A stretch of DNA of 62,651 nucleotides from a virus: the IMG/VR virus record IMGVR_UViG_3300044858_004015, positions 1-62,651 of that record. One strand, 5' to 3'. How positions within the stretch are numbered: the first letter of the stretch is position 1; each line of letters opens with the position of its first letter. The notes under the pieces are model-generated. The model saw only the letters and a program-made list of their open reading frames with translations. It searched no databases and was not told the origin of the DNA. Of the stretch, positions 5,289 through 12,629 are shown piece after piece. Position numbers and translations under genes: made by a program.

Positions 5289-7751
5289 ATGTCACGAAAC
5301 CTTGAAATCATCGCAACTTACCGATCTGAGCGATTCCGCTTTGACAATGCAGATTCGTCTGTAGTTATTGCCAGCGCTCAACTGGCTCCACAATCACGGG
5401 AGACCGCCAGGGAAGTTGGCATCGAGGATTCGTATATCACGATCAAAGGCGAGGCGGACGATAGCGAGCTGGAGAAGGGAATCACCTATCGATTCCTTGG
5501 CCAGTGGAAGGATTATTTCAATCGTCGCATTGGCATCAAAGAAAAGCAATTTTGCTTCGCGACATTCGTACAGCACGTTGCGCCCGATCGCCAGTCACTA
5601 ATCGACTATCTGACTCACGCTGGAAAAGGCAATGGAGTAGGAGCCCGCAAGGCTGCAATTCTCGTTGACCAATTCGGCATCGATGAAGTCCTTGAGAAGT
5701 GCCGACAACCCCTGGAGGTCGTCTCCGTAATCGGCATTAAACAGGACCAGGCAGAGCGATTCGCTGACTATCTGATCGAGCAAAAAGCGATCGAGTCCGC
5801 ACTGCTAGACCTAGATTCACTCCTGGCCGGCAAAGGATTCCCGAAGACACTTCCACGAAAACTGATCAAAGAATTCGGCAACCAGGCCGCACAGATCATC
5901 ACTGACGATCCGTTCACGTTAATGCAATTCAAGGGGGTAGGCTTCAAGAAGGCCGATAACCTTTGGAATCTACTGCGCAAGCCAGCGAATGATATTCATC
6001 GGCTCGCAATGTGTCTCTGGTATGGTATGCACTCAGACACCAGCGGAAGTACATGGTTTCCCGCCAGGGTTGCCGTCGAAAGGCTTTCGCGCGAGATTGG
6101 CTGCGAGATCGATTATCGAGGCGCGATCCTACACGGAAAAGAACTGGCTGAAACGTCCGAGCATCATTATGGGGCCATTGCCAGCACCAGAACCGATGCT
6201 GATGGGTATCCCAAGGAAGACGGTCCAGTCCTCTGGTTGTCAGAGTATCGAAACGACCAGAGAGAGCAAGGAATAGTTGAGGCTATTTCGCAAGCTTTCG
6301 ATGAAGCTAAAGATCGTGTTTTGAACGTCGGCGAAAATGGCTTTCAGGCTATCAGCAACAGCCAATATTCGATTTGGCCGGAAGTCAAAGAAGTTCAAAA
6401 TCTATCCGACCATCAAAATGAGCAATTGCATAACGCTATTGGCATGCTCAACACTCCGATCGCAATTCTGACCGGCTCCCCTGGCACTGGGAAAACGTAT
6501 GTGGTCGCTCAGCTCCTCAAAGCCGTTATCCGCCAAGGCCGTATTGGCGTGACGGATATCGTTGTCGGAGCCCCAACCGGCAAAGCAGCAGTTAGGCTAA
6601 CCGAGACGTTTCAGCAATTCGGAATACCAATCACCGCCAGGACATGGCATTCGCATTTATTTGGCCTGGATGCTGAGAAGGGTGTGGCGCTTCCATGCAG
6701 ACTGATGATCGGCGACGAGACCAGCATGAATGATCTTGAGCTGATACACCGAGTATTCTCAGCTCGACCATACGGCGCTCACATGCTTTTAGTCGGCGAT
6801 CCGTTCCAGTTACCTCCAGTTGGTTGCGGTGCTCCATTTCGCGATTTGATTGACTCGGGAGTTATTCCATCTGGCCATCTCACCAAGATCGAACGCAACG
6901 CTGGAGAAATAGTCGAAATTTGCGCTAGGATTCGCGACGGTCAGCGATGGGACAATTTGCTTAATGCCGGGAACGTGTCCTGTTTTCCATCTAAGACGCC
7001 AGAGGCGCAGATCGAGAAGCTCGAAACACTAGTTCGTCAGCATGATAAATGGGAAGCCCAGGTACTGGTCCCCGTCAACGACAAGAGCCCTATATCGAGG
7101 AAGATTCTAAACGACCGGCTACAGAAGTTACTGAATCCAAACGGAGATCCGGTCGAAAGGACAAAGTTTCGCATCGGCGACAAGATCGTCTGCACTCAAA
7201 ACGGATGGTATCAGGTCAGCGGCGAGATTTCACAGCAGATCGATGAAGCGGACGTAAACGACCGATCGGAAGTGAGGGTTGCAAACGGCGAGCTGGCCGA
7301 AGTCGTCAACCTACACACGAGAGGATTCATAGCCAAGTTGGAGTCGCCGCGACGACATGTGATCGTCACGGTGGGAAAGGAATCCGGCAAGGATGCCGCC
7401 ACGGATGGCGAAGATTCGCAGGCTGAATCGCCTTCGGAAGAAACCTCAAAGGAATCTTCCCCTGGCGGTCTCAAGTGGGAGCTTGGCTACGCTCTAAGCT
7501 GCCATAAGGCCCAAGGCAGCGAATTTCCGTTCGTCTACATCATGGTCGACGAATATCCCGGCGCTCGCTCTATTTGCGATGCCTCCTGGGTCATGACTGC
7601 AATCAGTCGAGCCAAACAGGAATGTTATTTGATTGGTAATCCTGAAACCGCTCAGCGCTGGTGCAGATCTTGGAAGATCGGCGAGCGGAATACGTTTTTG
7701 AAAGAACGGCTTATTGCGGCAAGTGTAGAAAAAGAATTGGAGGCTATCTGA
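5289..7751 (+). CDS. RecD2-like SF1B DNA helicase
   Basis: The 820-residue protein has the RecD2 layout: an OB-like N-terminus, a helix-hairpin-helix array (residues about 110-230, GNGVGARKA, GVGFKKADNLW) and two RecA-like motor domains. Visible motifs are Walker A GSPGTGKT at about 395-402, motif II GDETSMND, motif III GDPFQLPPVG, and the C-terminal GYALSCHKAQGSEFP and WVMTAISRAK blocks. It should unwind DNA 5' to 3' in recombination or repair. A low-complexity acidic/Ser insertion (about residues 700-730) lies just before the last motor motifs. Its stop overlaps the next gene's ATG, so the nuclease encoded there is probably its partner. Confidence 0.92.
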   Translation: MSRNLEIIATYRSERFRFDNADSSVVIASAQLAPQSRETAREVGIEDSYITIKGEADDSELEKGITYRFLGQWKDYFNRRIGIKEKQFCFATFVQHVAPDRQSLIDYLTHAGKGNGVGARKAAILVDQFGIDEVLEKCRQPLEVVSVIGIKQDQAERFADYLIEQKAIESALLDLDSLLAGKGFPKTLPRKLIKEFGNQAAQIITDDPFTLMQFKGVGFKKADNLWNLLRKPANDIHRLAMCLWYGMHSDTSGSTWFPARVAVERLSREIGCEIDYRGAILHGKELAETSEHHYGAIASTRTDADGYPKEDGPVLWLSEYRNDQREQGIVEAISQAFDEAKDRVLNVGENGFQAISNSQYSIWPEVKEVQNLSDHQNEQLHNAIGMLNTPIAILTGSPGTGKTYVVAQLLKAVIRQGRIGVTDIVVGAPTGKAAVRLTETFQQFGIPITARTWHSHLFGLDAEKGVALPCRLMIGDETSMNDLELIHRVFSARPYGAHMLLVGDPFQLPPVGCGAPFRDLIDSGVIPSGHLTKIERNAGEIVEICARIRDGQRWDNLLNAGNVSCFPSKTPEAQIEKLETLVRQHDKWEAQVLVPVNDKSPISRKILNDRLQKLLNPNGDPVERTKFRIGDKIVCTQNGWYQVSGEISQQIDEADVNDRSEVRVANGELAEVVNLHTRGFIAKLESPRRHVIVTVGKESGKDAATDGEDSQAESPSEETSKESSPGGLKWELGYALSCHKAQGSEFPFVYIMVDEYPGARSICDASWVMTAISRAKQECYLIGNPETAQRWCRSWKIGERNTFLKERLIAASVEKELEAI

Positions 7752-8512
7752 TGTTTAATCAACTATCAGAACAGCTTGGCATTGCTCGACCGTCAGACTG
7801 GTCGCAGGTCTCACCGAGCCAAGTTCTGGCCAAACCACGGACAGGCGATCGCACTTTGCAGAGCTTGCGGCTTTGGTTGGCCAAGCAAAATCTAACACTT
7901 CTGGACGATCAAACGCCAGAATATTGGCTTGCGCAGTCGGAAAGCGGCCCAGTTGTCAGCCCATTTGTAATCATCGTAGACGAAAAGGAACAACAGCCAT
8001 TCACATTCCCCGACCTACAGACAGGAGCTTCACAGGGCTATCGAAAGATAGTCGCCAGAACGATCCGCAGGTCGCTAGGAACCTCCAAGGGTGACTACTC
8101 GATGACTGGCTTCGAGGGACAGATTCATATCGAGCGAAAGTCGATGGAAGACGCCCACGGAACTATCCTTGGCTGGGGTGAGCGCCGCGATCGCTTCGAG
8201 GCCACATTGTCCTACTTGAACCAGATCGAGTTCGGAGCAGTCATTGTCGAATGCACTCTTGGAGTTTTGCTGGCCAACGCTCCCGAGCGCGGGAAGAAAA
8301 CGAAAGTCGAGAATCGTCGATCTATCAACGCGACGTACTTGTCCTGGCAAATGAAGTATTCATCAGTCCCTTGGATTTTCTGCGATACCAGGGGCTTGGC
8401 CGAGACGGAGACGTACCGGCTATTCGAGAAATTTTACGCTTACAAAATCAAGCGACGAAAATCCGCAGAATCACACTCCCAATCACTTTCTAACGACCTA
8501 TCTCTAATCTAA
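7751..8512 (+). CDS. ERCC4-type (XPF-like) nuclease
   Basis: I choose the ATG at 7751, which overlaps the helicase stop (TGATG). The 253-residue protein has the ERCC4 nuclease signature: IIVDEKEQQP (first acidic residues), GDYSMTGFEGQIHIERKSMED with the diagnostic ERKxxxD, then a helical segment (RRDRFEATLSYLNQI) and VIVECTLG. ERCC4 nucleases cut branched or flapped DNA near junctions. The translational link to RecD2 suggests a helicase-nuclease pair that resolves recombination intermediates made by RecT. The N-terminal 70 residues are unassigned. The eukaryotic-type C-terminal HhH is absent here, but the next gene supplies an HhH protein. Confidence 0.88.
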   Translation: MFNQLSEQLGIARPSDWSQVSPSQVLAKPRTGDRTLQSLRLWLAKQNLTLLDDQTPEYWLAQSESGPVVSPFVIIVDEKEQQPFTFPDLQTGASQGYRKIVARTIRRSLGTSKGDYSMTGFEGQIHIERKSMEDAHGTILGWGERRDRFEATLSYLNQIEFGAVIVECTLGVLLANAPERGKKTKVENRRSINATYLSWQMKYSSVPWIFCDTRGLAETETYRLFEKFYAYKIKRRKSAESHSQSLSNDLSLI

Positions 8513-8527
8513 GGAATCTAAAAAATC

Positions 8528-9700
8528 ATGGCAGTAATCGACATGACCGCTTTTACTCCCGAGTCAGCACAAACGCCAGTTGTCGCCGTTCAGGCTAATC
8601 CTGAAGTCACGGCCAAGCCAGTCGAAGCGAAGCCGCAAGAGACAAAACCACCAGCGGAGGCGATAACAGTAGTCGGAGTTACGCCAGACGAATTCGCACT
8701 ACTCGATTCACTCTACCAATCGTATCTGCGATTCCTAAAGGCGTCGAAGGAGCAGGCTCAGGCCGCGAAGGATCTCGGCGCGGCTCAAACTGCTTTTGAC
8801 GCCTGCCAGGGCGAAACAAAGGGCGCGAAGGAGGCATTCGAGGTAATATTGAAGTCTCTCCCGGACGAGCTGGTAAAGATCCGAGATCCGCAGGCAACCG
8901 CCATGATCGAAGCGGTTAGAGACCTGGCCGCCACCGAAACCATGCCAGAGTGTGCGAAGGAAGCCATTTCGCGATCGCAAGCCTACGAAGCTTGGACTAA
9001 GGAATCTACTCAAAAAATCGTCGATGCCGGTGTCCCTGGGCTCGGAAAGAAAAAAGCAGAATTGCTGGTCGAGAAATTTCCGACAATCGGCGATCTTGAA
9101 GCTTCGCGAGCTGAAGCCGCAGAATCGCGAGTCCACTGGTCGAAAAAGCTGCCCAAGGGCTTTGGGGTCGACGTTGCCGATGCGATTTACGACGCAATGG
9201 CAAAGCTTCTAAGGCAGATCGAGACCGCCAGCGAAAGCGGAGGTGATCCGGTGGCTTCAATCGTCCAAGACGATGCAAGTGATTCAAGCGAGCCGTCACT
9301 GGCGGTCGATCCCGAGCCAGCGCCGCCAGTGGTGAGTGACATCGACGCAGACGACGAGCTTGAGTACGAAGACTTCGATTCGGAAGATGATGATTTGCCC
9401 TTCGAAGACGAGTCGGAGAGCGAGGCTTCAGAGGTTGATAGCGAGCCCGAGTCCAACGATATTTCGGCGCTCGAGTGGATCGAGTCAATCTACAACGAGA
9501 TCACTGAAAACACTAGCGAACAAAAGAAGCTTTGGGGCCTGAACCAAGCCGGTAAAAACTCGCCAGAGTGGGAGAAGGGCCGTAAGGCACAGGAAGACGG
9601 ATTCGAGATCGCAGATTGCCCGTATGGTAAAGATCGAGAGCAGGCTGCCCGAGATTGGTTACGCGGATGGATTGCCGCCAGCATGAACATGGACCTTTGA
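8528..9700 (+). CDS. HhH protein with acidic linker and RMF-like C-terminus
   Basis: The 390-residue protein is modular. Residues 1-50 are a Pro/Lys/Glu-rich lead. Residues 55-145 are helical. Residues about 165-195 hold a helix-hairpin-helix (VPGLGKKKAELLVEKFPTIG). Residues 245-320 are a strongly acidic linker. The last 48 residues match the ribosome modulation factor pattern: W-x-x-G, then G, CPY, and W-x-x-GW. RMF-like domains occur in phage proteins. The HhH could serve the ERCC4 nuclease encoded upstream, as HhH domains do in XPF. Whether the tail binds ribosomes is open. Ribosome binding site AAGGAATC is 10 bases upstream. Confidence 0.7.
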   Translation: MAVIDMTAFTPESAQTPVVAVQANPEVTAKPVEAKPQETKPPAEAITVVGVTPDEFALLDSLYQSYLRFLKASKEQAQAAKDLGAAQTAFDACQGETKGAKEAFEVILKSLPDELVKIRDPQATAMIEAVRDLAATETMPECAKEAISRSQAYEAWTKESTQKIVDAGVPGLGKKKAELLVEKFPTIGDLEASRAEAAESRVHWSKKLPKGFGVDVADAIYDAMAKLLRQIETASESGGDPVASIVQDDASDSSEPSLAVDPEPAPPVVSDIDADDELEYEDFDSEDDDLPFEDESESEASEVDSEPESNDISALEWIESIYNEITENTSEQKKLWGLNQAGKNSPEWEKGRKAQEDGFEIADCPYGKDREQAARDWLRGWIAASMNMDL

Positions 9701-9714
9701 AACGGTAAGACAAA

Positions 9715-9987
9715 ATGGTAACGAACACGCTTTTGACGCCAGCCGAGGTTGGCGAGATCCTGAACCTAACCCCGCAGACTGTTCGTGCAATGTGCGATCG
9801 TGGAGAACTCGATCACGTTCGCATTGGCACTGGTAAGCGAACCACATACAGGATTCAGCGGCAATTCTTAGATAAGCTTTTGCAGCGAGGCAAAACTGAT
9901 TCGCAGGAGAGCGAAGCCAATTCAAGCGAGGACATCGACTACAGGGTAAATGATGACGAGTATATCAATAACTGGTCTAAGGAATAG
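9715..9987 (+). CDS. Excisionase-like MerR-type HTH protein
   Basis: The 90-residue protein begins with a winged HTH of the helix_turn_helix_17 / Xis-AlpA type: LLTPAEVGEILNLTPQTVRAMC followed by DRGELDHVRIGTGKRTTYRI. The C-terminal 35 residues are acidic and probably unstructured. Proteins of this form either direct excision together with the integrase or control its gene. The integrase gene lies about 850 bp away in the opposite direction, which fits an excisionase. It could instead be the lysis-lysogeny regulator, as no other repressor was recognised. Confidence 0.75.
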   Translation: MVTNTLLTPAEVGEILNLTPQTVRAMCDRGELDHVRIGTGKRTTYRIQRQFLDKLLQRGKTDSQESEANSSEDIDYRVNDDEYINNWSKE

Positions 9988-10222
9988 CGACGAATCTGGT
10001 GCGGATGGAGAGCCCCGGTCCGATGACTTCGACGTTCAGGGGGCGGCAATTGCTGACTTTCTAAGGCAATGTGCGGGTATGATGCGAGACGCCAGCGCGA
10101 AGGCAGTATCTCAGGGATACATAACAGACGCAGCATACTGTGCTGGTGCCGCCATTGTCTTGGAAACGTTAGTGCAGAAAGCAGATCGTGAGGGATGGAG
10201 CAGAACACCTCCCGTCCCATGA
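9950..10222 (+). CDS. Hypothetical protein, 90 aa
   Basis: The frame overlaps the 3' end of the Xis-like gene by 38 bp and starts with ATGATG inside it, so it is likely coupled. The product has an acidic N-terminus and two helices with small residues (AAIADFLRQCAGMMRDASAKAV and DAAYCAGAAIVLETLV). No family recognised. It is the last gene before the terminator at 10240-10290. Confidence 0.55.
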   Translation: MMTSISITGLRNSDESGADGEPRSDDFDVQGAAIADFLRQCAGMMRDASAKAVSQGYITDAAYCAGAAIVLETLVQKADREGWSRTPPVP

Positions 10223-10239
10223 ACGCTCGCATTAAAAAG

Positions 10240-10290
10240 CGGGCGTCGAAAGACTCAACCATTGCGAAAGACTTTCCCGCCCGTCTTTTT
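10240..10290 (+). terminator. Intrinsic terminator ending the early operon
   Basis: CGGGCG (10240-10245) pairs with CGCCCG (10278-10283), with a further inner GAAAG/CTTTC pairing, and is followed at once by TCTTTTT. Position 18 bp after the last early gene fits a rho-independent terminator. Confidence 0.65.
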
Positions 10291-10295
10291 CAATG

Positions 10296-10307
10296 CGTTG
10301 TTACCCT
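10296..10307 (+). repeat. Left 12-bp inverted repeat of a two-gene cassette
   Basis: CGTTGTTACCCT here is repeated as its exact reverse complement at 10783-10794. The pair brackets a promoter and two small genes. It may mark the edges of an acquired cassette or be a pair of regulatory sites. Confidence 0.5.
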
Positions 10308-10323
10308 GCCCCTTGATTCGCCA

Positions 10324-10353
10324 TTGACAATTCAAGCGAGTCGGCTAGGATAT
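10324..10353 (+). promoter_or_regulatory. Sigma70-type promoter for the cassette
   Basis: A perfect -35 box TTGACA at 10324-10329 is followed, 18 bases on, by GGATAT (10348-10353) as a -10 box. The first cassette gene starts 19 bases later with ribosome binding site AAAGGAAA. A terminator lies just upstream, so these two genes form their own transcription unit. Confidence 0.6.
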
Positions 10354-10371
10354 AGCTGAAAGGAAAAAGCA

Positions 10372-10596
10372 ATGAACAAATCACAGATCAGAAAATCGCA
10401 CGAAACCGAGCAATGCACCTTTTGCGGCGGTCGCAAGATCACGACTTGGACTCACGGTGTTGGTGTGTACGTGCGAGAGCGGCGACACGGCAAATGCCCA
10501 TCGTGCAAAGGCGAGGGCGTCAAATACAAGTTGCCCAGTGGTTTTTGGGACATCAATTACGTCGTTAAGTGGCACAAAGAACATGCAACAACCTAA
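10372..10596 (+). CDS. Small DnaJ-type zinc-ribbon protein, 74 aa
   Basis: Two zinc-knuckle pairs are visible, CTFCGG near residue 15 and CPSCKGEG near residue 43, in the CxxCxG style of the DnaJ cysteine-rich domain, separated by a basic aromatic segment. Total length 74 residues. Such small proteins occur in phages as RNA- or protein-binding accessory factors; the function here is unknown. It is the first gene of the autonomous cassette and overlaps the next gene by 14 bp. Confidence 0.65.
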   Translation: MNKSQIRKSHETEQCTFCGGRKITTWTHGVGVYVRERRHGKCPSCKGEGVKYKLPSGFWDINYVVKWHKEHATT

Positions 10597-10789
10597 ACAT
10601 GGTGGCAAGCGAAAGGGGGCAGGGCGAAAGCCCGCCCGTGGTGAAACCAAGGTTACAACGTCGATCGAGGTGACGCCGACATTGAAAGACTATCTGGCCC
10701 AGTGCGATCAGTCGCAAAGTGAGGTGATCGAATCCGCGATCCGACGGACCAAAGCATTTAGAGATTGGTTGGCGGCTAGGTTAGGGTAA
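10583..10789 (+). CDS. Ribbon-helix-helix DNA-binding protein with basic arm
   Basis: I choose the ATG at 10583 (MQQPKHGGKRKGAGRK). This common phage start has a Gly/Lys/Arg arm that binds the minor groove. A ribbon-helix-helix fold follows: TTSIEVTPTLKDYLAQC, then SEVIESAIRRTKAF. The 68-residue product is probably a dimeric transcription regulator, likely of its own promoter at 10324 or of the facing integrase gene. Its stop codon lies inside both the 12-bp repeat and the start of the 22-bp repeat. Confidence 0.75.
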   Translation: MQQPKHGGKRKGAGRKPARGETKVTTSIEVTPTLKDYLAQCDQSQSEVIESAIRRTKAFRDWLAARLG

Positions 10790-10809
10790 CAACGTTACAG
10801 CCTGCGCCG
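10783..10809 (-). repeat. Right 12-bp inverted repeat and 22-bp long-range repeat
   Basis: 10783-10794 is the right partner of the repeat at 10296. Overlapping it, 10788-10809 is a 22-bp word whose exact reverse complement stands at 57386-57407, downstream of the TerS-like gene. Both copies begin at or just after the stop of a + strand gene and face a minus-strand gene. It contains the palindrome AACGTT. Function unknown. Confidence 0.6.
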
Positions 10810-10825
10810 CGTAGGTTATTCAATA

Positions 10826-11842
10826 TTAAACCTGCGCATTCGCGACAAACGCCTTCGCCGCCGCATCTACCATGTGAGCTTTATGCCTGTCTAAATGCCC
10901 GTAGACCTGGCCTACCATCCTAACGTCGCTATGCCCAAGCAATTCTGCGACTTCAGCCAGCGAAACACCATTAAGCAAGCTCTGGGTCGCAAAAGTATGC
11001 CTATAGGCGTAGGCGACCACACTTGTCGGAAGCTTTGCCCGCTCGCGCGCTCGAGCGATCGACCTCGAAACCGAATCTTTAGTCCACGCACCGCCATGGG
11101 TGTTTCGGAATAGCGGCCCGTCAGAGTGAATTTTAACCAAAAGCCGCGTCAAAGTCTGCAAGCATGGAGGAAGATAGACCACCAGGGGGCGATTCGTCTT
11201 GTGCCGCGTCTTGTGATCCTCGAAAATCCATAGCTTCCCATCGACTGACACATTCCTGGCGGCTACTTCCCTAATCTGCCTTGGCCTAGCTCCGCAGCGA
11301 GACGCGATCAGATAAAGCCTTAGAGCTGGGCTAGCTTCGCTAATCATGGCAGCATGCTGCTGAGGCGTAATCGTCGTGTTTCTGGGCCGGGCAGCCGGAG
11401 CCTTCAGCCGGATAACTGGATTCTTTTCGATGATCCCCTCGTCACGAGCCCACCGAAACAGCCCCTTGACCACTCGAATAGCATCCTTCTGAGTCGTAGC
11501 TGACCAAACGTCGACCTTTGGCTTCTTTTCATTCACCCAGGCCATTACGTCATTCACCTGGAGGTTATCGACCTGCTTATTCCCGAGCGCAGTAGAAAAC
11601 TGACGCAAGTAAGACCAGTTGATCAAGAATCGCTTTTCGCCCTTACGGAATTCATGGGCCTCCAGGTACAGCCTCACAAGAGTCTTGATACGGACTTTAG
11701 GCCCTTCAGTGAACCTACCTGCCAACATTTGCCGCCAGAGTTCAAACGCCGTTTCTTCATCCGGATCAAGACGAATGAAACGGCCAGCCTTGTCTTTGAG
11801 ATACCAGCACTGATGCGACGAGCGAAAGAACGGCTTACGCAC
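10826..11842 (-). CDS. int: Tyrosine recombinase / phage integrase
   Basis: The 338-residue protein has an N-terminal arm-binding part, a core-binding SAM-like domain (residues 45-150) and a catalytic domain. Visible catalytic residues are R186 (GARPRQI), K211 (DHKTRHK), R281 in AYAYRHTFAT, H304 (ELLGHSD) and the nucleophile Y314 (GQVYGHL). The first His of the HxxR box is Tyr (Y278), a form I associate with planctomycete integrases. It should recombine attP (12028-12072) with a chromosomal tRNA-Pro gene. The gene is last on the leftward strand and its start lies 185 bp from the att core, the usual layout. Confidence 0.93.
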   Translation of the reverse strand: MRKPFFRSSHQCWYLKDKAGRFIRLDPDEETAFELWRQMLAGRFTEGPKVRIKTLVRLYLEAHEFRKGEKRFLINWSYLRQFSTALGNKQVDNLQVNDVMAWVNEKKPKVDVWSATTQKDAIRVVKGLFRWARDEGIIEKNPVIRLKAPAARPRNTTITPQQHAAMISEASPALRLYLIASRCGARPRQIREVAARNVSVDGKLWIFEDHKTRHKTNRPLVVYLPPCLQTLTRLLVKIHSDGPLFRNTHGGAWTKDSVSRSIARARERAKLPTSVVAYAYRHTFATQSLLNGVSLAEVAELLGHSDVRMVGQVYGHLDRHKAHMVDAAAKAFVANAQV

Positions 11843-11934
11843 AAACCGGCCTCCTAAATTGGATAACAGCGATCGAACTATACGATTTTTACTGAGTCCA
11901 GTTCAGGTTGCCAACAACGTCAAATGCTGTCGGT

Positions 11935-11980
11935 TTGGTGCCAAACCCGGTGCCAAGCGGAATTAGCACCAGGTTTGGCA
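11935..11980. repeat. Integrase arm-site candidates, P arm
   Basis: TTGGTGCCAA (11935-11944, inside the near-palindrome GGTTTGGTGCCAAACC) is followed by GGTGCCAA (11949-11956) and an inverted GCACC...TTTGGCA (11966-11980). The same decamer appears twice on the other side of the att core (12162-12182). Repeats placed on both sides of a core next to an integrase gene are typical arm-type sites for integrase or excisionase. Confidence 0.55.
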
Positions 11981-11987
11981 TTTTGAC

Positions 11988-12020
11988 AAACCCCATAATT
12001 CCTTAGGAATTACAGGGTTT
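11988..12020 (-). terminator. Hairpin beyond the tRNA 3' end
   Basis: AAACCC and TAATTCCT pair with AGGAATTA and GGGTTT (8 plus 6 bp with a small internal loop). Read leftward it lies just after the partial tRNA. It could serve as the terminator for the tRNA gene that is restored when the phage integrates, or for transcription from the late side. Confidence 0.45.
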
Positions 12021-12027
12021 TCGCAAG

Positions 12028-12072
12028 TCGGGCCGGCGGGATTCGAACCCACGACCTCTACCACCCCAAGGT
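12028..12072 (-). other. attP: attP core: 3' half of a tRNA-Pro(GGG)-like gene
   Basis: Read on the minus strand this is the 3' half of a tRNA, beginning in the anticodon loop (CTTGGGGTG, anticodon GGG = Pro). It continues through the anticodon stem, variable loop AGGTC, T arm (GTGGG TTCGAAT CCCGC), acceptor CGGCCCG and discriminator A. No 5' half is present. A partial tRNA beside an integrase is the standard mark of attP for a phage that integrates into a tRNA gene and rebuilds its 3' end. The exact crossover limits cannot be seen without the host sequence. Confidence 0.85.
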
Positions 12073-12157
12073 AAAAAATGAAGCAAAATACCTGGATTTT
12101 ATTGAGAATTTCGCTGCCAAAAAGCAAGAATTAGCAACAAAAAACGGCTAGAGGCGT

Positions 12158-12622
12158 CTAGTTGGTGCCAATTTGGTGCCAACGTTGCCTCGCCTCTTCC
12201 AGTGTCATTGGCGCGTCGCCGGTCTTTCTGTCGACCATACAATGAAACTTCCATGTCCATTCGAAGAATTTAGCAGAATCGTCGCACGGTGGTGGGTTAT
12301 TATGGACATATTCAATCGCGAATCGTCGGCATCCACAGTCAATAGACGGGACTGTTTTAAGCCATTTGGCAATTTTTAATTTGGATGGCTGAGTCATGCT
12401 ATGAAGAACCTCCCAGCACTTTCGACCTTCCATCTTCAATTGTTCGCGATGCTTTTCAATATCTACTTGGGATGCTGAATTATTCTCAACCCCTAAAGTG
12501 CCTGTTGATTCTTTATTGTTGCTGAATAAGGGCGAAGGCATTGCTTCAATGGACTTCGAAAGCATCTCCATCGTCACGCCTGGAGGTAAAATAATCGGCT
12601 GAGGCAAATCATCAATTCTCAT
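12158..12622 (-). CDS. Hypothetical protein at the end of the late operon, 154 aa
   Basis: The N-terminal 65 residues are Ser/Asn-rich and probably unstructured. The C-terminal part looks folded and metal-binding: IDCGCRRFAIEYVHNNPPPC, then FEWTWKFHCMVDRKTG, with three or four Cys and two His. It ends in a LEEARQRW helix. I do not recognise a named family. It is the last leftward gene before the att site, and its final codons are the TTGGTGCCAA arm repeats, so coding and att functions overlap. A virion or tail-end role is possible from operon position only. Confidence 0.6.
   Translation of the reverse strand: MRIDDLPQPIILPPGVTMEMLSKSIEAMPSPLFSNNKESTGTLGVENNSASQVDIEKHREQLKMEGRKCWEVLHSMTQPSKLKIAKWLKTVPSIDCGCRRFAIEYVHNNPPPCDDSAKFFEWTWKFHCMVDRKTGDAPMTLEEARQRWHQIGTN
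12162..12182. repeat. Integrase arm-site candidates, P' arm
   Basis: TTGGTGCCAA occurs twice in tandem (12162-12171 and 12173-12182), 11 bp apart, on the far side of the att core from the copies at 11935-11956. The spacing near one helical turn suits cooperative binding. The copies overlap the last codons of the gene at 12158-12622. Confidence 0.55.
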
Positions 12623-12629
12623 TTTGACC

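Noticed and set aside
9006-9488. A 160-residue Arg/Pro/Leu-rich minus-strand frame opposite the HhH gene
   Set aside because: Typical shadow of an acidic, Ser-rich gene read antisense; no start signal or family.
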